The translations under genes and the position numbers were made by a program. Positions 1 through 7,122 of a DNA stretch of 64,000 bases are shown here, piece after piece. The notes beneath the pieces are model-generated. The model saw only the letters and a list, made by a program, of their open reading frames with translations. It did no database searches and was not told the origin of the DNA. Position 1 is the stretch's first letter. Each line of letters starts with the position of its first letter. The DNA is from Flavobacterium supellecticarium (GTDB lineage Bacteria > Bacteroidota > Bacteroidia > Flavobacteriales > Flavobacteriaceae). The stretch is taken from NCBI RefSeq assembly GCF_004801375.1, contig NZ_SSNZ01000002.1, positions 682,001 to 746,000 on the forward strand, written 5' to 3'.

Positions 1-438
1 TCTTTAGGACGTGGTGGAAATGTAAAGTATAGAAGAGTCTTGACGCTTAATTATAAATATTATGCAAAAAGACCGTTTGTTAACTTGCAAAATGTTACAA
101 AAGTATATTACAGTAATGAAGTGTCGCTAACTGTTTCAGGAGGAATCAGAGGACGTAACGCTAAGGGAGATAGTCTGCAAAACTGGGATGTAGATAAGCA
201 ATCAGTTGTTTTTCCGAATCCTGTTGCAACAGTTTTAAGTGTGAGTAATATTTTTGAAGCATCTAAATCTATTGTTACTATTATAGATGAAACAGGAAGA
301 GAGATAGCAATTGATAATAATGTGGAGAAAAATGAAGATATGCTTTCTATTAATGTAAGCAAGTTGCCAAAAGGGGTATATTTTCTTAAAATAGAAAATA
401 ATGCTGATATAGTTTTTAAGAAATTTATTAAAGAATAA
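1..438 (+). CDS. T9SS type A sorting domain protein, C-terminal fragment (5' end outside window)
   Basis: The reading frame is open from the first base, so this is the C-terminal part of a larger secreted protein. The last ~75 residues form a type A T9SS C-terminal domain: a PNPV motif opens it, a KGVYFLKI strand follows, and it ends KKFIKE, the usual Lys-rich terminus. In this family the domain directs the cargo through the outer membrane by the type IX secretion system and is then removed. What remains of the passenger part is too short to assign. A TTG at 40 is an internal codon and not a start. A hairpin terminator follows at 517. Confidence 0.85.
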   Translation, partial: SLGRGGNVKYRRVLTLNYKYYAKRPFVNLQNVTKVYYSNEVSLTVSGGIRGRNAKGDSLQNWDVDKQSVVFPNPVATVLSVSNIFEASKSIVTIIDETGREIAIDNNVEKNEDMLSINVSKLPKGVYFLKIENNADIVFKKFIKE

Positions 439-516
439 TAAAAGGAACCTTTTTTTTGTTTTAGGAGTGTGTTTTTAGGGGTGTTTGTGTTTGTTAAAAG
501 ATATTTATTTTTAAAT

Positions 517-551
517 ATACCCCTAAAAAAATAGGGGTATTTTGTTTTTGG
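517..551 (+). terminator. Intrinsic terminator after the T9SS cargo gene
   Basis: An 8-bp perfect stem (ATACCCCT at 517-524 with AGGGGTAT at 533-540) encloses an A-rich 8-nt loop and is followed by a T-rich run. It lies about 80 nt after the stop codon and overlaps the glnN promoter region. Confidence 0.75.
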
Positions 552-573
552 ATTAAAAAATAATATAAATTTG
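541..573 (+). promoter_or_regulatory. Predicted glnN promoter
   Basis: TTTG at 541-544, a 21-nt spacer and TAAATTTG at 566-573 match the Bacteroidota sigma-ABfrA consensus TTTG-N(17-23)-TAnnTTTG. Predicted transcription start is near 580, about 35 nt before the ATG. Confidence 0.65.
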
Positions 574-613
574 CAGGGTCAAACAACGGATACAAATAAA
601 CAACACAACTTTT

Positions 614-2803
614 ATGTCAACATTTCGTTTTCAGGCTCTAAAAGAGGCCAGCAGTAGAAAACCGGTAGCGGTAGAAGAACTGGATAAAAAATCACTGATT
701 TTTGGAAGTAATGTATTTAATGATAAGGCGATGCGTCAGTTTCTGACCAGCGAAGCGTATCAGGCGGTAAAAAATGCAGTTCAGCACGGAACAAAAATCG
801 ACAGAAGACTGGCCGATTATATCGCATTGGGAATGAAAGAGTGGGCGTTATCTAAAGGAGTAACACACTACACGCACTGGTTTCAGCCGTTAACAGGAAC
901 GACCGCCGAAAAACACGATGCTTTTTTCGAAACGTCATTTGACGGAAGCGACCCGGTAGAAAAATTCGGAGGAAGCCAGTTGGTACAACAGGAACCGGAT
1001 GCGTCCAGTTTCCCGAACGGAGGAATCCGAAATACTTTTGAAGCCAGAGGATATACCGCCTGGGATCCAACATCACCGGCTTTTATCTTCGGAACAACAC
1101 TATGTATTCCAACCGTATTTATTTCGTATACCGGAGAAGCGCTGGATTATAAGACACCTTTATTACGGGCCTTACATGCTATTGATCAGGCGGCTACCGA
1201 TGTGGCGCGTTATTTCGATAAAAACGTTAAAAAAGTAACGCCAACCTTGGGTTGGGAACAGGAATATTTTTTGGTTGACAGTGCTTTGGCGGCTTCAAGA
1301 CCCGACATTCTGGCAACCGGAAGAACTTTATTAGGCCATACATCGGCCAAAGGACAACAATTGGAAGACCATTACTTCGGATCGATTCCAACCCGCGTAT
1401 TGAACTATATGAGGGATTTGGAAAACGAATGTATGTTATTGGGAATCCCGGTAAAAACACGTCACAACGAAGTGGCTCCCAACCAGTTTGAGCTGGCGCC
1501 GATTTTTGAGGAAACCAATTTAGCAGTTGATCATAACTCCTTATTGATGGATGTGATGCAAAAAGTAGCAGAGCGTCATTATTTTAAAGTGCTATTCCAC
1601 GAAAAACCATTTAAAGGTGTAAACGGATCCGGAAAACACAACAACTGGTCTTTGGCAACCGATACCGGAGTGAATCTGTTAAGTCCGAGCAAAACGCCAA
1701 TGAGCAATTTACAATTCCTGACCTTCTTTATCAATACCATCAAAGCGGTTTATAATAATGAAGAATTGGTACGGGCTTCGATTGCTTCTGCAAGCAATGA
1801 TCATCGTTTAGGTGCGAATGAAGCGCCACCGGCTATTATTTCGGTATTTATCGGTCAGCAATTGACAAAAGTATTGGAAGAGTTGGAAGGTGTTTCAAAA
1901 GGGAAATTATCACCGGAAGAAAAAACCGATCTTAAATTAAACGTAGTTGGAAAATTACCGGATGTATTTTTGGATAATACCGACCGAAACAGAACCTCAC
2001 CGTTTGCGTTTACCGGAAACAAATTTGAGTTCCGTGCGGTAGGATCATCGGCAAACTGTGCTAATTCGATGACGATTTTAAACACTATCGTAGCCAAACA
2101 GTTAAAAGACTTTAAAATCGAGGTGGATAACCTGATCGAAACTAAAGACATGAAAAAAGATGATGCGATCTTCAACGTATTGAGAGAGTACATCAAACAA
2201 TTTAAAACAATCCTTTTCGAAGGTGACGGTTATAGCGAAGCCTGGGAACAGGAAGCAGCCAAAAGAGGATTAAGCAATCATAAAACCACTCCAAAAGCCT
2301 TAAAAGCGAAAGTGTCGAAACAGGCATTGGCGTTGTTTGAAGAGATGGGCGTTATGAATCATGTGGAAATGGAAGCCCGTTATGAAATCGAATTGGAAGA
2401 ATATGTAAAAAAGATCCAGATCGAAGGACGTGTTTTAGGTGATATTGCCCGTAACCACGTAATCCCTACAGCAATCCGTTATCAGAACACTTTAATCGAA
2501 AACGTAAAAGGATTAAAAGAGATTTTCGGAAAAGAATTTGAAACTATCGGACGCGAGCAAATTGGTTTGATCAAAGAAATTTCAGAGCACATTGCAGCCA
2601 TCAATGCCAAAGTGGAAGAAATGACCGAAGAGCGTAAAAATGCCAACGAACTGTTGGAAATAGAAAAACAGGCAGAGGCCTATTGCGAAAAAGTAAAACC
2701 ATACTTTGATGTGATCCGTTATCACAGTGACAAACTAGAACTTTTGGTAGACAATGAGATCTGGACCCTAACCAAATATAGGGAGTTGCTTTTCACCAAA
2801 TAA
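614..2803 (+). CDS. glnN: Glutamine synthetase type III
   Basis: ATP-dependent synthesis of glutamine from glutamate and ammonia in the cytoplasm. The 729-residue length is typical of GSIII, which is much longer than GSI. Visible catalytic-domain motifs are GWEQEYFLVD (~213), NQFELAPIFEE (~291), GSGKHNNWS (~338) and the RTSPFAFTGNKFEFRAVGSS stretch (~460-480), all characteristic of GSIII. The C-terminal region (~600-729) is a long charged helix-rich extension, also typical of the type. The ATG at 614 follows a good promoter and starts the conserved MSTFRFQAL N-terminus. The gene stands alone, with a strong terminator after it. Regulation by nitrogen status is usual for the family but I see no operator. 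Confidence 0.97.
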   Translation: MSTFRFQALKEASSRKPVAVEELDKKSLIFGSNVFNDKAMRQFLTSEAYQAVKNAVQHGTKIDRRLADYIALGMKEWALSKGVTHYTHWFQPLTGTTAEKHDAFFETSFDGSDPVEKFGGSQLVQQEPDASSFPNGGIRNTFEARGYTAWDPTSPAFIFGTTLCIPTVFISYTGEALDYKTPLLRALHAIDQAATDVARYFDKNVKKVTPTLGWEQEYFLVDSALAASRPDILATGRTLLGHTSAKGQQLEDHYFGSIPTRVLNYMRDLENECMLLGIPVKTRHNEVAPNQFELAPIFEETNLAVDHNSLLMDVMQKVAERHYFKVLFHEKPFKGVNGSGKHNNWSLATDTGVNLLSPSKTPMSNLQFLTFFINTIKAVYNNEELVRASIASASNDHRLGANEAPPAIISVFIGQQLTKVLEELEGVSKGKLSPEEKTDLKLNVVGKLPDVFLDNTDRNRTSPFAFTGNKFEFRAVGSSANCANSMTILNTIVAKQLKDFKIEVDNLIETKDMKKDDAIFNVLREYIKQFKTILFEGDGYSEAWEQEAAKRGLSNHKTTPKALKAKVSKQALALFEEMGVMNHVEMEARYEIELEEYVKKIQIEGRVLGDIARNHVIPTAIRYQNTLIENVKGLKEIFGKEFETIGREQIGLIKEISEHIAAINAKVEEMTEERKNANELLEIEKQAEAYCEKVKPYFDVIRYHSDKLELLVDNEIWTLTKYRELLFTK

Positions 2804-2828
2804 GGTTAGAAATCAATAGATTAATAAA

Positions 2829-2860
2829 AATAAGCCTCCGGAAACGGAGGCTTATTTTGT
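2829..2860 (+). terminator. Intrinsic terminator after glnN
   Basis: A 12-bp perfect stem (2829-2840 with 2845-2856) closes a GAAA tetraloop and is followed by TTTTGTT. It is 26 nt past the stop codon. Confidence 0.9.
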
Positions 2861-2942
2861 TAAAAAACAATGCTTTTCATCTGATTTTTTATTCATCTTA
2901 TAGAAAATTGGCTGTTTTTTTGAATAAAGTCAAATGCCTGTC

Positions 2943-2972
2943 TTTTAGCGAAATATAAAATGGCTATCTTTG
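2943..2972 (+). promoter_or_regulatory. Predicted promoter of the curli-like operon
   Basis: TATCTTTG at 2965-2972 is a perfect -7 box, and TTTT at 2943-2946 sits 18 nt upstream as a weak -33. The implied leader to the first gene is about 130 nt, unusually long for this genome. The 2804-3109 gap otherwise holds only the glnN terminator. Confidence 0.55.
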
Positions 2973-3109
2973 AAAAGGAAAATAACCACAATTTTCCGGA
3001 CTTTCAAAACAACATTTCCACCATGTCGCAACCGACATAAAGGATACCCACGAATCGTATTGCTTCCTCATAATAGAAATGAAATTTTAACCAATTAAAT
3101 ATTTTTATT

Positions 3110-3928
3110 ATGAAAAAAGTGATTTTTGGCATCTCCGCGATGCTGTTAACCGCAGGGGCATTTGCCCAATTTAATTTAAGTACTGTAAGCCAGACCGGAA
3201 TTGGGAACATGTCGAATGTAAACCAGGCAGGATTTTTAAATATTTCCGATGTTGATCAGCTAGGATTTTTCAATAATTCTGATGTGGATCAATTGGGAAT
3301 TTTAAATGGTTCTGATGTCGATCAGGTAGGATGGGGAAATGATGCCAGTGTAGCACAATGGGGCATTTTCAACCAATCATCCGTGTATCAGTTGGGCGCT
3401 TTTAACGATGCCAGCGTAACACAGATCGGTATTGCCAACAGTTCCGATATCCAACAAATCGGAATTGGAAACGATGCTTCCGTACTACAAGTAGGAACGC
3501 TTAATGATGCCAATGTATTACAGGTAGGAGCTGGAAACGATGCTGCTGTGATTCAGGTAGGTACTGCAAACGTAGCCGATCAGACTCAGTATGGAGTGGA
3601 CAATACGGCTTTGGCAGTACAAGCTGGAACCGGTAACTATTCCATGCAAATGCAAGTGGGTGAAGACAACACTGCGATGGCTTTCCAAACCGGAACCGGT
3701 AACCAATCCTACCAATTCCAGTTAGGTGAAGATAACATGGCGGTTCACACTCAGGACGGATTCTATAATACCGCAATTACAACTCAGGCCGGCGACGCAA
3801 ACCTTTCGTTAATTAATCAGGATGGTGCGTTAAACTTTGCCTGGACCAACCAAACTGGTTTAGGACAAATGAGTTTTGTAAACCAGGCTGGTATTGCTAA
3901 CGTATCTTTAGTAAACCAATCAAATTAA
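3110..3928 (+). CDS. csgA: Major curlin-like amyloid subunit (23 x 11-residue repeats)
   Basis: Extracellular amyloid fibre subunit. A signal peptide (1-19, ending GAFA) is followed by 253 residues that divide exactly into 23 units of 11 residues with consensus xxNxSxVxQxG (for example IGNMSNVNQAG, FFNNSDVDQLG, IGNDASVLQVG). This matches the curlin core motif Q-x-G-x-G-N-x-A-x3-Q, in which Asn and Gln ladders stack along a cross-beta solenoid. E. coli CsgA has five longer repeats, so this subunit is several times larger in repeat number. There is no C-terminal extension, because the last unit ends at the stop codon. Downstream genes encode CsgE, CsgF and CsgG homologues, which supports the call. 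The split between CsgA and CsgB roles with the next gene is inferred from size and regularity. Confidence 0.9.
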   Translation: MKKVIFGISAMLLTAGAFAQFNLSTVSQTGIGNMSNVNQAGFLNISDVDQLGFFNNSDVDQLGILNGSDVDQVGWGNDASVAQWGIFNQSSVYQLGAFNDASVTQIGIANSSDIQQIGIGNDASVLQVGTLNDANVLQVGAGNDAAVIQVGTANVADQTQYGVDNTALAVQAGTGNYSMQMQVGEDNTAMAFQTGTGNQSYQFQLGEDNMAVHTQDGFYNTAITTQAGDANLSLINQDGALNFAWTNQTGLGQMSFVNQAGIANVSLVNQSN

Positions 3929-3938
3929 TCCCATAGAA

Positions 3939-3976
3939 AAGAGGAGAGGTAACTGTAAAGCGATCTCTCCTTTTTC
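3939..3976 (+). terminator. Hairpin between the two curlin genes, possible attenuator
   Basis: AAGAGGAGAG at 3939-3948 pairs with CTCTCCTTTT at 3965-3974 around a 16-nt loop, and a T-tract follows. It sits 10 nt after the csgA stop, inside the operon, where partial termination would give more of the major subunit than of the export proteins. Confidence 0.6.
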
Positions 3977-3994
3977 CTCCTAAATAACAATGCC

Positions 3995-4477
3995 ATGAAA
4001 AGGACGGTAACATTCGGATTACTGATGGTTTTGTTTTCCTGGAACCTTCAGGCACAGGACGAGCAGGATTTTAAACAATTCGGACTGCAAAAGCAGCAGG
4101 AGGCCATGCAAAAGGCTCAAAAAGAAAAAACCTTTTCAGGAAATAACAATGTTACGATTCAGCAGGTTGGTTATCAGAATTATACCAATATCGCCGTAAA
4201 AGCCCAACAATCCAACATCGATGTAAAACAGTTGGGAAACCAAAATAGCCTGGAGCTGTATAAAAATGCCAGGGAGATCAATCAGTCATTGATTCAGAGA
4301 GGAAACAACAACAACATCAATGACTTTTCCGCCAATCCGTATAGCGCGAGTAACAATCAGATACTCCAGTACGGAAACAATTTGAATTATACCAGTTACG
4401 GATCGAATTCGATATCCGATGACATGAAAATCATCCAAAGAGGGAATTCCGGATCCCTACTTATCTTAAACCGATAA
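3995..4477 (+). CDS. csgB: Curlin-like minor subunit / nucleator candidate
   Basis: A 160-residue secreted protein with a signal peptide ending in LQAQ (~21). After a Gln/Lys-rich segment (~25-46) come degenerate curlin-type units with NNNVTIQQVGYQN, VKQLGNQNS, LIQRGNNNN, ILQYGNN and IIQRGNSG. The repeats are irregular and interrupted, unlike those of the preceding gene. In enterobacteria the minor subunit CsgB nucleates CsgA polymerisation and is attached to the cell. The position after csgA and the weaker repeats make that role likely here, but it is inferred. It is 10 nt ahead of the CsgE gene. Confidence 0.75.
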   Translation: MKRTVTFGLLMVLFSWNLQAQDEQDFKQFGLQKQQEAMQKAQKEKTFSGNNNVTIQQVGYQNYTNIAVKAQQSNIDVKQLGNQNSLELYKNAREINQSLIQRGNNNNINDFSANPYSASNNQILQYGNNLNYTSYGSNSISDDMKIIQRGNSGSLLILNR

Positions 4478-4487
4478 CAGCGCCATC

Positions 4488-5204
4488 ATGAAACCAATCT
4501 ACCCACTTTTAGTACTACTGCTTGCCTTTTCATTTTCCGGTTATACTCAGATTATGAACAAAGAGGTTAAAGCCAAAATTGAAACGACAGAAATCGAAAA
4601 CATGCTATCGGTTACCGGAACGGCCGAAAATGTAACGGAAATACACAAAAGTTTGCGTTACAAACTAACGGTCATCAAAAAAAACAAAAGAAGTAAAAAC
4701 CTTTCAAACAACTCGCAGGACGGCCGGTTTACATTGGCGCCAAACGAAAAAAAAGTGCTGTCCAAAACCCAGGTGAACATTTCCAAAGAAGACGAAACCA
4801 TTCTGTTGTTACTCATTTACGACGAAGATGATAAAATTATCGGAAAAGACCGTATCGTGGTAGGCGAAAATGATAAAGCCGAACAACCTGCCGACGGACT
4901 GGAACTAATGGGAATTGTATCGGACGAAACCAAGACCAAGTTCGGAAAGGAATTCTACGACTATTTCTACGGTAAATATCAGGAAAAAAAACTCAATGCC
5001 CGTAAAATCGTAAAAATAGAAGAAGAGCTCAGTTTTGGTCGTACTACCCGAATCCGGGTGGTCATTGATAATGATTTGATAAACGAATTTGTTTCGCGAC
5101 CCGATGAGGATTTCCTGCTTTATATGGCTGAGGATTCCATCGCAAAATTGATCAAATATTTTCAGGACGTCGAAAAACAAAAAAACTATATAACACAGTA
5201 TTAA
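4488..5204 (+). CDS. csgE: CsgE-like curli transport protein with an N-terminal CsgH-like domain
   Basis: Periplasmic accessory of the curli secretion channel. A signal peptide (1-20) is followed by two domains. Residues ~22-125 look like a CsgH-type beta-sandwich: a core with SVTGTAENV, a central NSQDGRFTLAPNEKKVLSK stretch and IYDEDDKIIGKD, matching the QSG-F-LAAGE pattern of CsgH. Residues ~135-238 match CsgE, with DETKTKFGKEFYDYFYGKY, a central ELSFGRTTRIRVVID and a helical C-terminus. CsgE caps the CsgG pore and selects substrates, and CsgH of alphaproteobacteria prevents premature CsgA fibrillation. Joining both in one chain would combine export gating and anti-amyloid chaperoning. The CsgE part is fairly certain; the CsgH part rests on motif similarity. 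Confidence 0.8.
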   Translation: MKPIYPLLVLLLAFSFSGYTQIMNKEVKAKIETTEIENMLSVTGTAENVTEIHKSLRYKLTVIKKNKRSKNLSNNSQDGRFTLAPNEKKVLSKTQVNISKEDETILLLLIYDEDDKIIGKDRIVVGENDKAEQPADGLELMGIVSDETKTKFGKEFYDYFYGKYQEKKLNARKIVKIEEELSFGRTTRIRVVIDNDLINEFVSRPDEDFLLYMAEDSIAKLIKYFQDVEKQKNYITQY

Positions 5205-5220
5205 TGCCAGCTTTTGCCTT

Positions 5221-5673
5221 ATGAAAACAATCGTTTTTTTAGTGATGATGACGCTTTCCGGAGTGTATGCAATGGCACAGGATTTGGTTTACAAACCGAT
5301 AAATCCGGCCTTTGGAGGCGACACCTTTAATTACCAGTGGTTACTCAATTCTGCCGATTCGCAGAACAAGTTTAAAGAACCGACAAGCGATTTGTACAAA
5401 CCGCAGACAGAATTGGAACGATTTAAAGAAAATTTAAACAACCAGTTGTTAAACTATATATCGCGTTCACTATTTCAGCAACAATACGGCGACGGTACTG
5501 CAACAGGAGGTACCGGCACAGGCACGGGCACGGGTACCGGTGGACTTCAGCAGGGAACCTATGTTTTTGGAAGCCTTTCGGTCGAAATATACCCGTCCAA
5601 TCTCGGTGTCGTTGTAAACATACTCGATATCACAACCGGAGAACAAACACAAGTCATCATTCCAGGGAATTAA
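5221..5673 (+). CDS. csgF: CsgF-like curli assembly protein
   Basis: Secreted assembly factor that in E. coli binds the outer face of the CsgG pore and links it to the nucleator. A signal peptide ending AMAQ (~20) precedes the diagnostic CsgF start: DLVYKPINPAFGGDTFNYQW then LLNSADSQNKFK, close to the E. coli FRNPNFGGNP and LLNSAQAQN segments. The central helix is ERFKENLNNQLLNYISRSLF. Then comes a Gly-Thr run (~94-108) absent from the E. coli protein, and a C-terminal beta region ending in GEQTQVIIPGN, like the E. coli TGQTSTIQV strand. The stop codon is 1 nt from the csgG start. Confidence 0.9.
   Translation: MKTIVFLVMMTLSGVYAMAQDLVYKPINPAFGGDTFNYQWLLNSADSQNKFKEPTSDLYKPQTELERFKENLNNQLLNYISRSLFQQQYGDGTATGGTGTGTGTGTGGLQQGTYVFGSLSVEIYPSNLGVVVNILDITTGEQTQVIIPGN
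5506..5543 (+). repeat. Short tandem GGnACn repeat inside csgF
   Basis: About six imperfect 6-bp units encode a Gly-Thr run in CsgF. In-frame length variation by slippage is possible, since each unit is two codons. Confidence 0.6.
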
Positions 5674-5674
5674 T

Positions 5675-7111
5675 ATGAAAAGAGCACCATTACTTTCGTT
5701 ATTACTGGTACTGACCTTATCGGGTTGCGGCGCTTATTTTAACCAACCGGTAGGCGTCGAAAAAGCTGCCATCGGTGAGCCAACCCCGTCAACCAGTGCC
5801 TTAAAATCGCTACCGCCTCCTAAGGAACCGGTGGTGATCGGAGTCTATAAATTCAGAGATCAAACCGGACAATACAAACCCACCGAAACGGGAAGTACTT
5901 TTAGTACGGCCGTTACGCAGGGTGCGACCTCTATCCTGATAAAAGCATTGGAAGATTCCAAATGGTTTACGCCCATTGAAAGGGAAAACCTGGCAAACCT
6001 GATGAACGAACGCAATATTATCCGTTCTACCCGACAGGAATACAATAAAGATCAGAATGCGCCCGAAATGCAATTGGCGCCCTTGCTCTATGCCGGTGTA
6101 TTGTTGGAAGGTGGCGTGATTTCATACGATTCAAATATCATTACCGGTGGCTATGGCGCACGTTATTTTGGCGCAGGCGGATCGACCCGTTACAAACAGG
6201 ATCGGATTACGATTTATCTACGTCTGGTGTCGACTTCAAACGGGAAAATATTGAAAACGATTTATGTTTCGAAAACAATTTTGTCGCAATCGGTTGATGC
6301 GAGCCTGTTTCGCTATGTCGATTTTAAACGATTGTTGGAAGTGGAAACCGGATTTACAAAAAACGAACCCATTCAGATGGCGATTACCGAGGCTATCGAA
6401 AAAGGAGTGGAAGGGCTTATTATTGAAGGAATCCGCGATAATATCTGGGAGGCCAAAGCACCCATTGCGAAGTTAACAGAATTGATCAACAATTATGATG
6501 CGGAAAAACAGGATGCCGATGTCTCCGGATTATACGGTCGGCATTTCACCGAACGCCGGGCGCGTTATGGTATTGAAATCGGAGGCGGAACAACATTAAT
6601 CAATGGTGATTATCCGAATGCCGAATTAAAACCGATGATCCGCGGTGGATTAAAATATTTTTTCTGGCCCAATTTTAACATGACCGCTTCGTTAAGTCCG
6701 TCGTGGTTTGGGAATAAAAATTACCTCGATGTGGGCTATCTCATTGGCGATTTGAATTTCGAATTACTGGTTTTACCCTACGATCGGTGTACGCCTTATA
6801 TCTACGGTGGTGGCGGATTGGGAATTAACAGCGCCTATGAAAATTTGCATACGAAAATACAGTTTGGTTTGGGCGTGGAATATCTGCTGACGGATAACTT
6901 CGGTATAAAACTCTACGGCGAAAACAATATTACCTTTTCGGATAAAGTCGATTATCTGGTGATGGGGAAAAGAGACGATTATTATTGGCGTTTTGGAGCC
7001 GGGATTACCTATTATTTTCCAAAACAAAAGTATCCCAATAAAGCAATGAAAAAACATGTGGAAGAAAGTAAACGCGGTACAGGTTATACCAACGGCTTTC
7101 CGGAAAACTAA
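5675..7111 (+). CDS. csgG: CsgG-like curli secretion channel with a C-terminal beta-barrel extension
   Basis: Outer-membrane lipoprotein that forms the curli export pore. The lipobox is LTLSGC, with Cys18. Residues ~50-280 match CsgG: VVIGVYKFRDQTGQYKPT, a TAVTQGATSILIKAL stretch, then WFTPIERENLANLMNERNII and the transmembrane hairpin region around ISYDSNIITGGYGARYFG. E. coli CsgG ends after ~277 residues. Here residues ~290-460 add an alternating beta pattern (RYGIEIGGGT, GGLKYFFWPNFNMTASLSP, YIYGGGGLGINS, FGAGITYYFP) typical of small OmpA/OmpW-like barrels. The pore and a second barrel would thus be one polypeptide. It is 12 nt before the next gene, in the same operon. Confidence 0.88.
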   Translation: MKRAPLLSLLLVLTLSGCGAYFNQPVGVEKAAIGEPTPSTSALKSLPPPKEPVVIGVYKFRDQTGQYKPTETGSTFSTAVTQGATSILIKALEDSKWFTPIERENLANLMNERNIIRSTRQEYNKDQNAPEMQLAPLLYAGVLLEGGVISYDSNIITGGYGARYFGAGGSTRYKQDRITIYLRLVSTSNGKILKTIYVSKTILSQSVDASLFRYVDFKRLLEVETGFTKNEPIQMAITEAIEKGVEGLIIEGIRDNIWEAKAPIAKLTELINNYDAEKQDADVSGLYGRHFTERRARYGIEIGGGTTLINGDYPNAELKPMIRGGLKYFFWPNFNMTASLSPSWFGNKNYLDVGYLIGDLNFELLVLPYDRCTPYIYGGGGLGINSAYENLHTKIQFGLGVEYLLTDNFGIKLYGENNITFSDKVDYLVMGKRDDYYWRFGAGITYYFPKQKYPNKAMKKHVEESKRGTGYTNGFPEN

Positions 7112-7122
7112 AAGAAAGGGAT

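Noticed and set aside
3501-3776. Antisense frame inside the curlin gene
   Set aside because: A by-product of the 33-nt repeat periodicity; no start context and no protein character.
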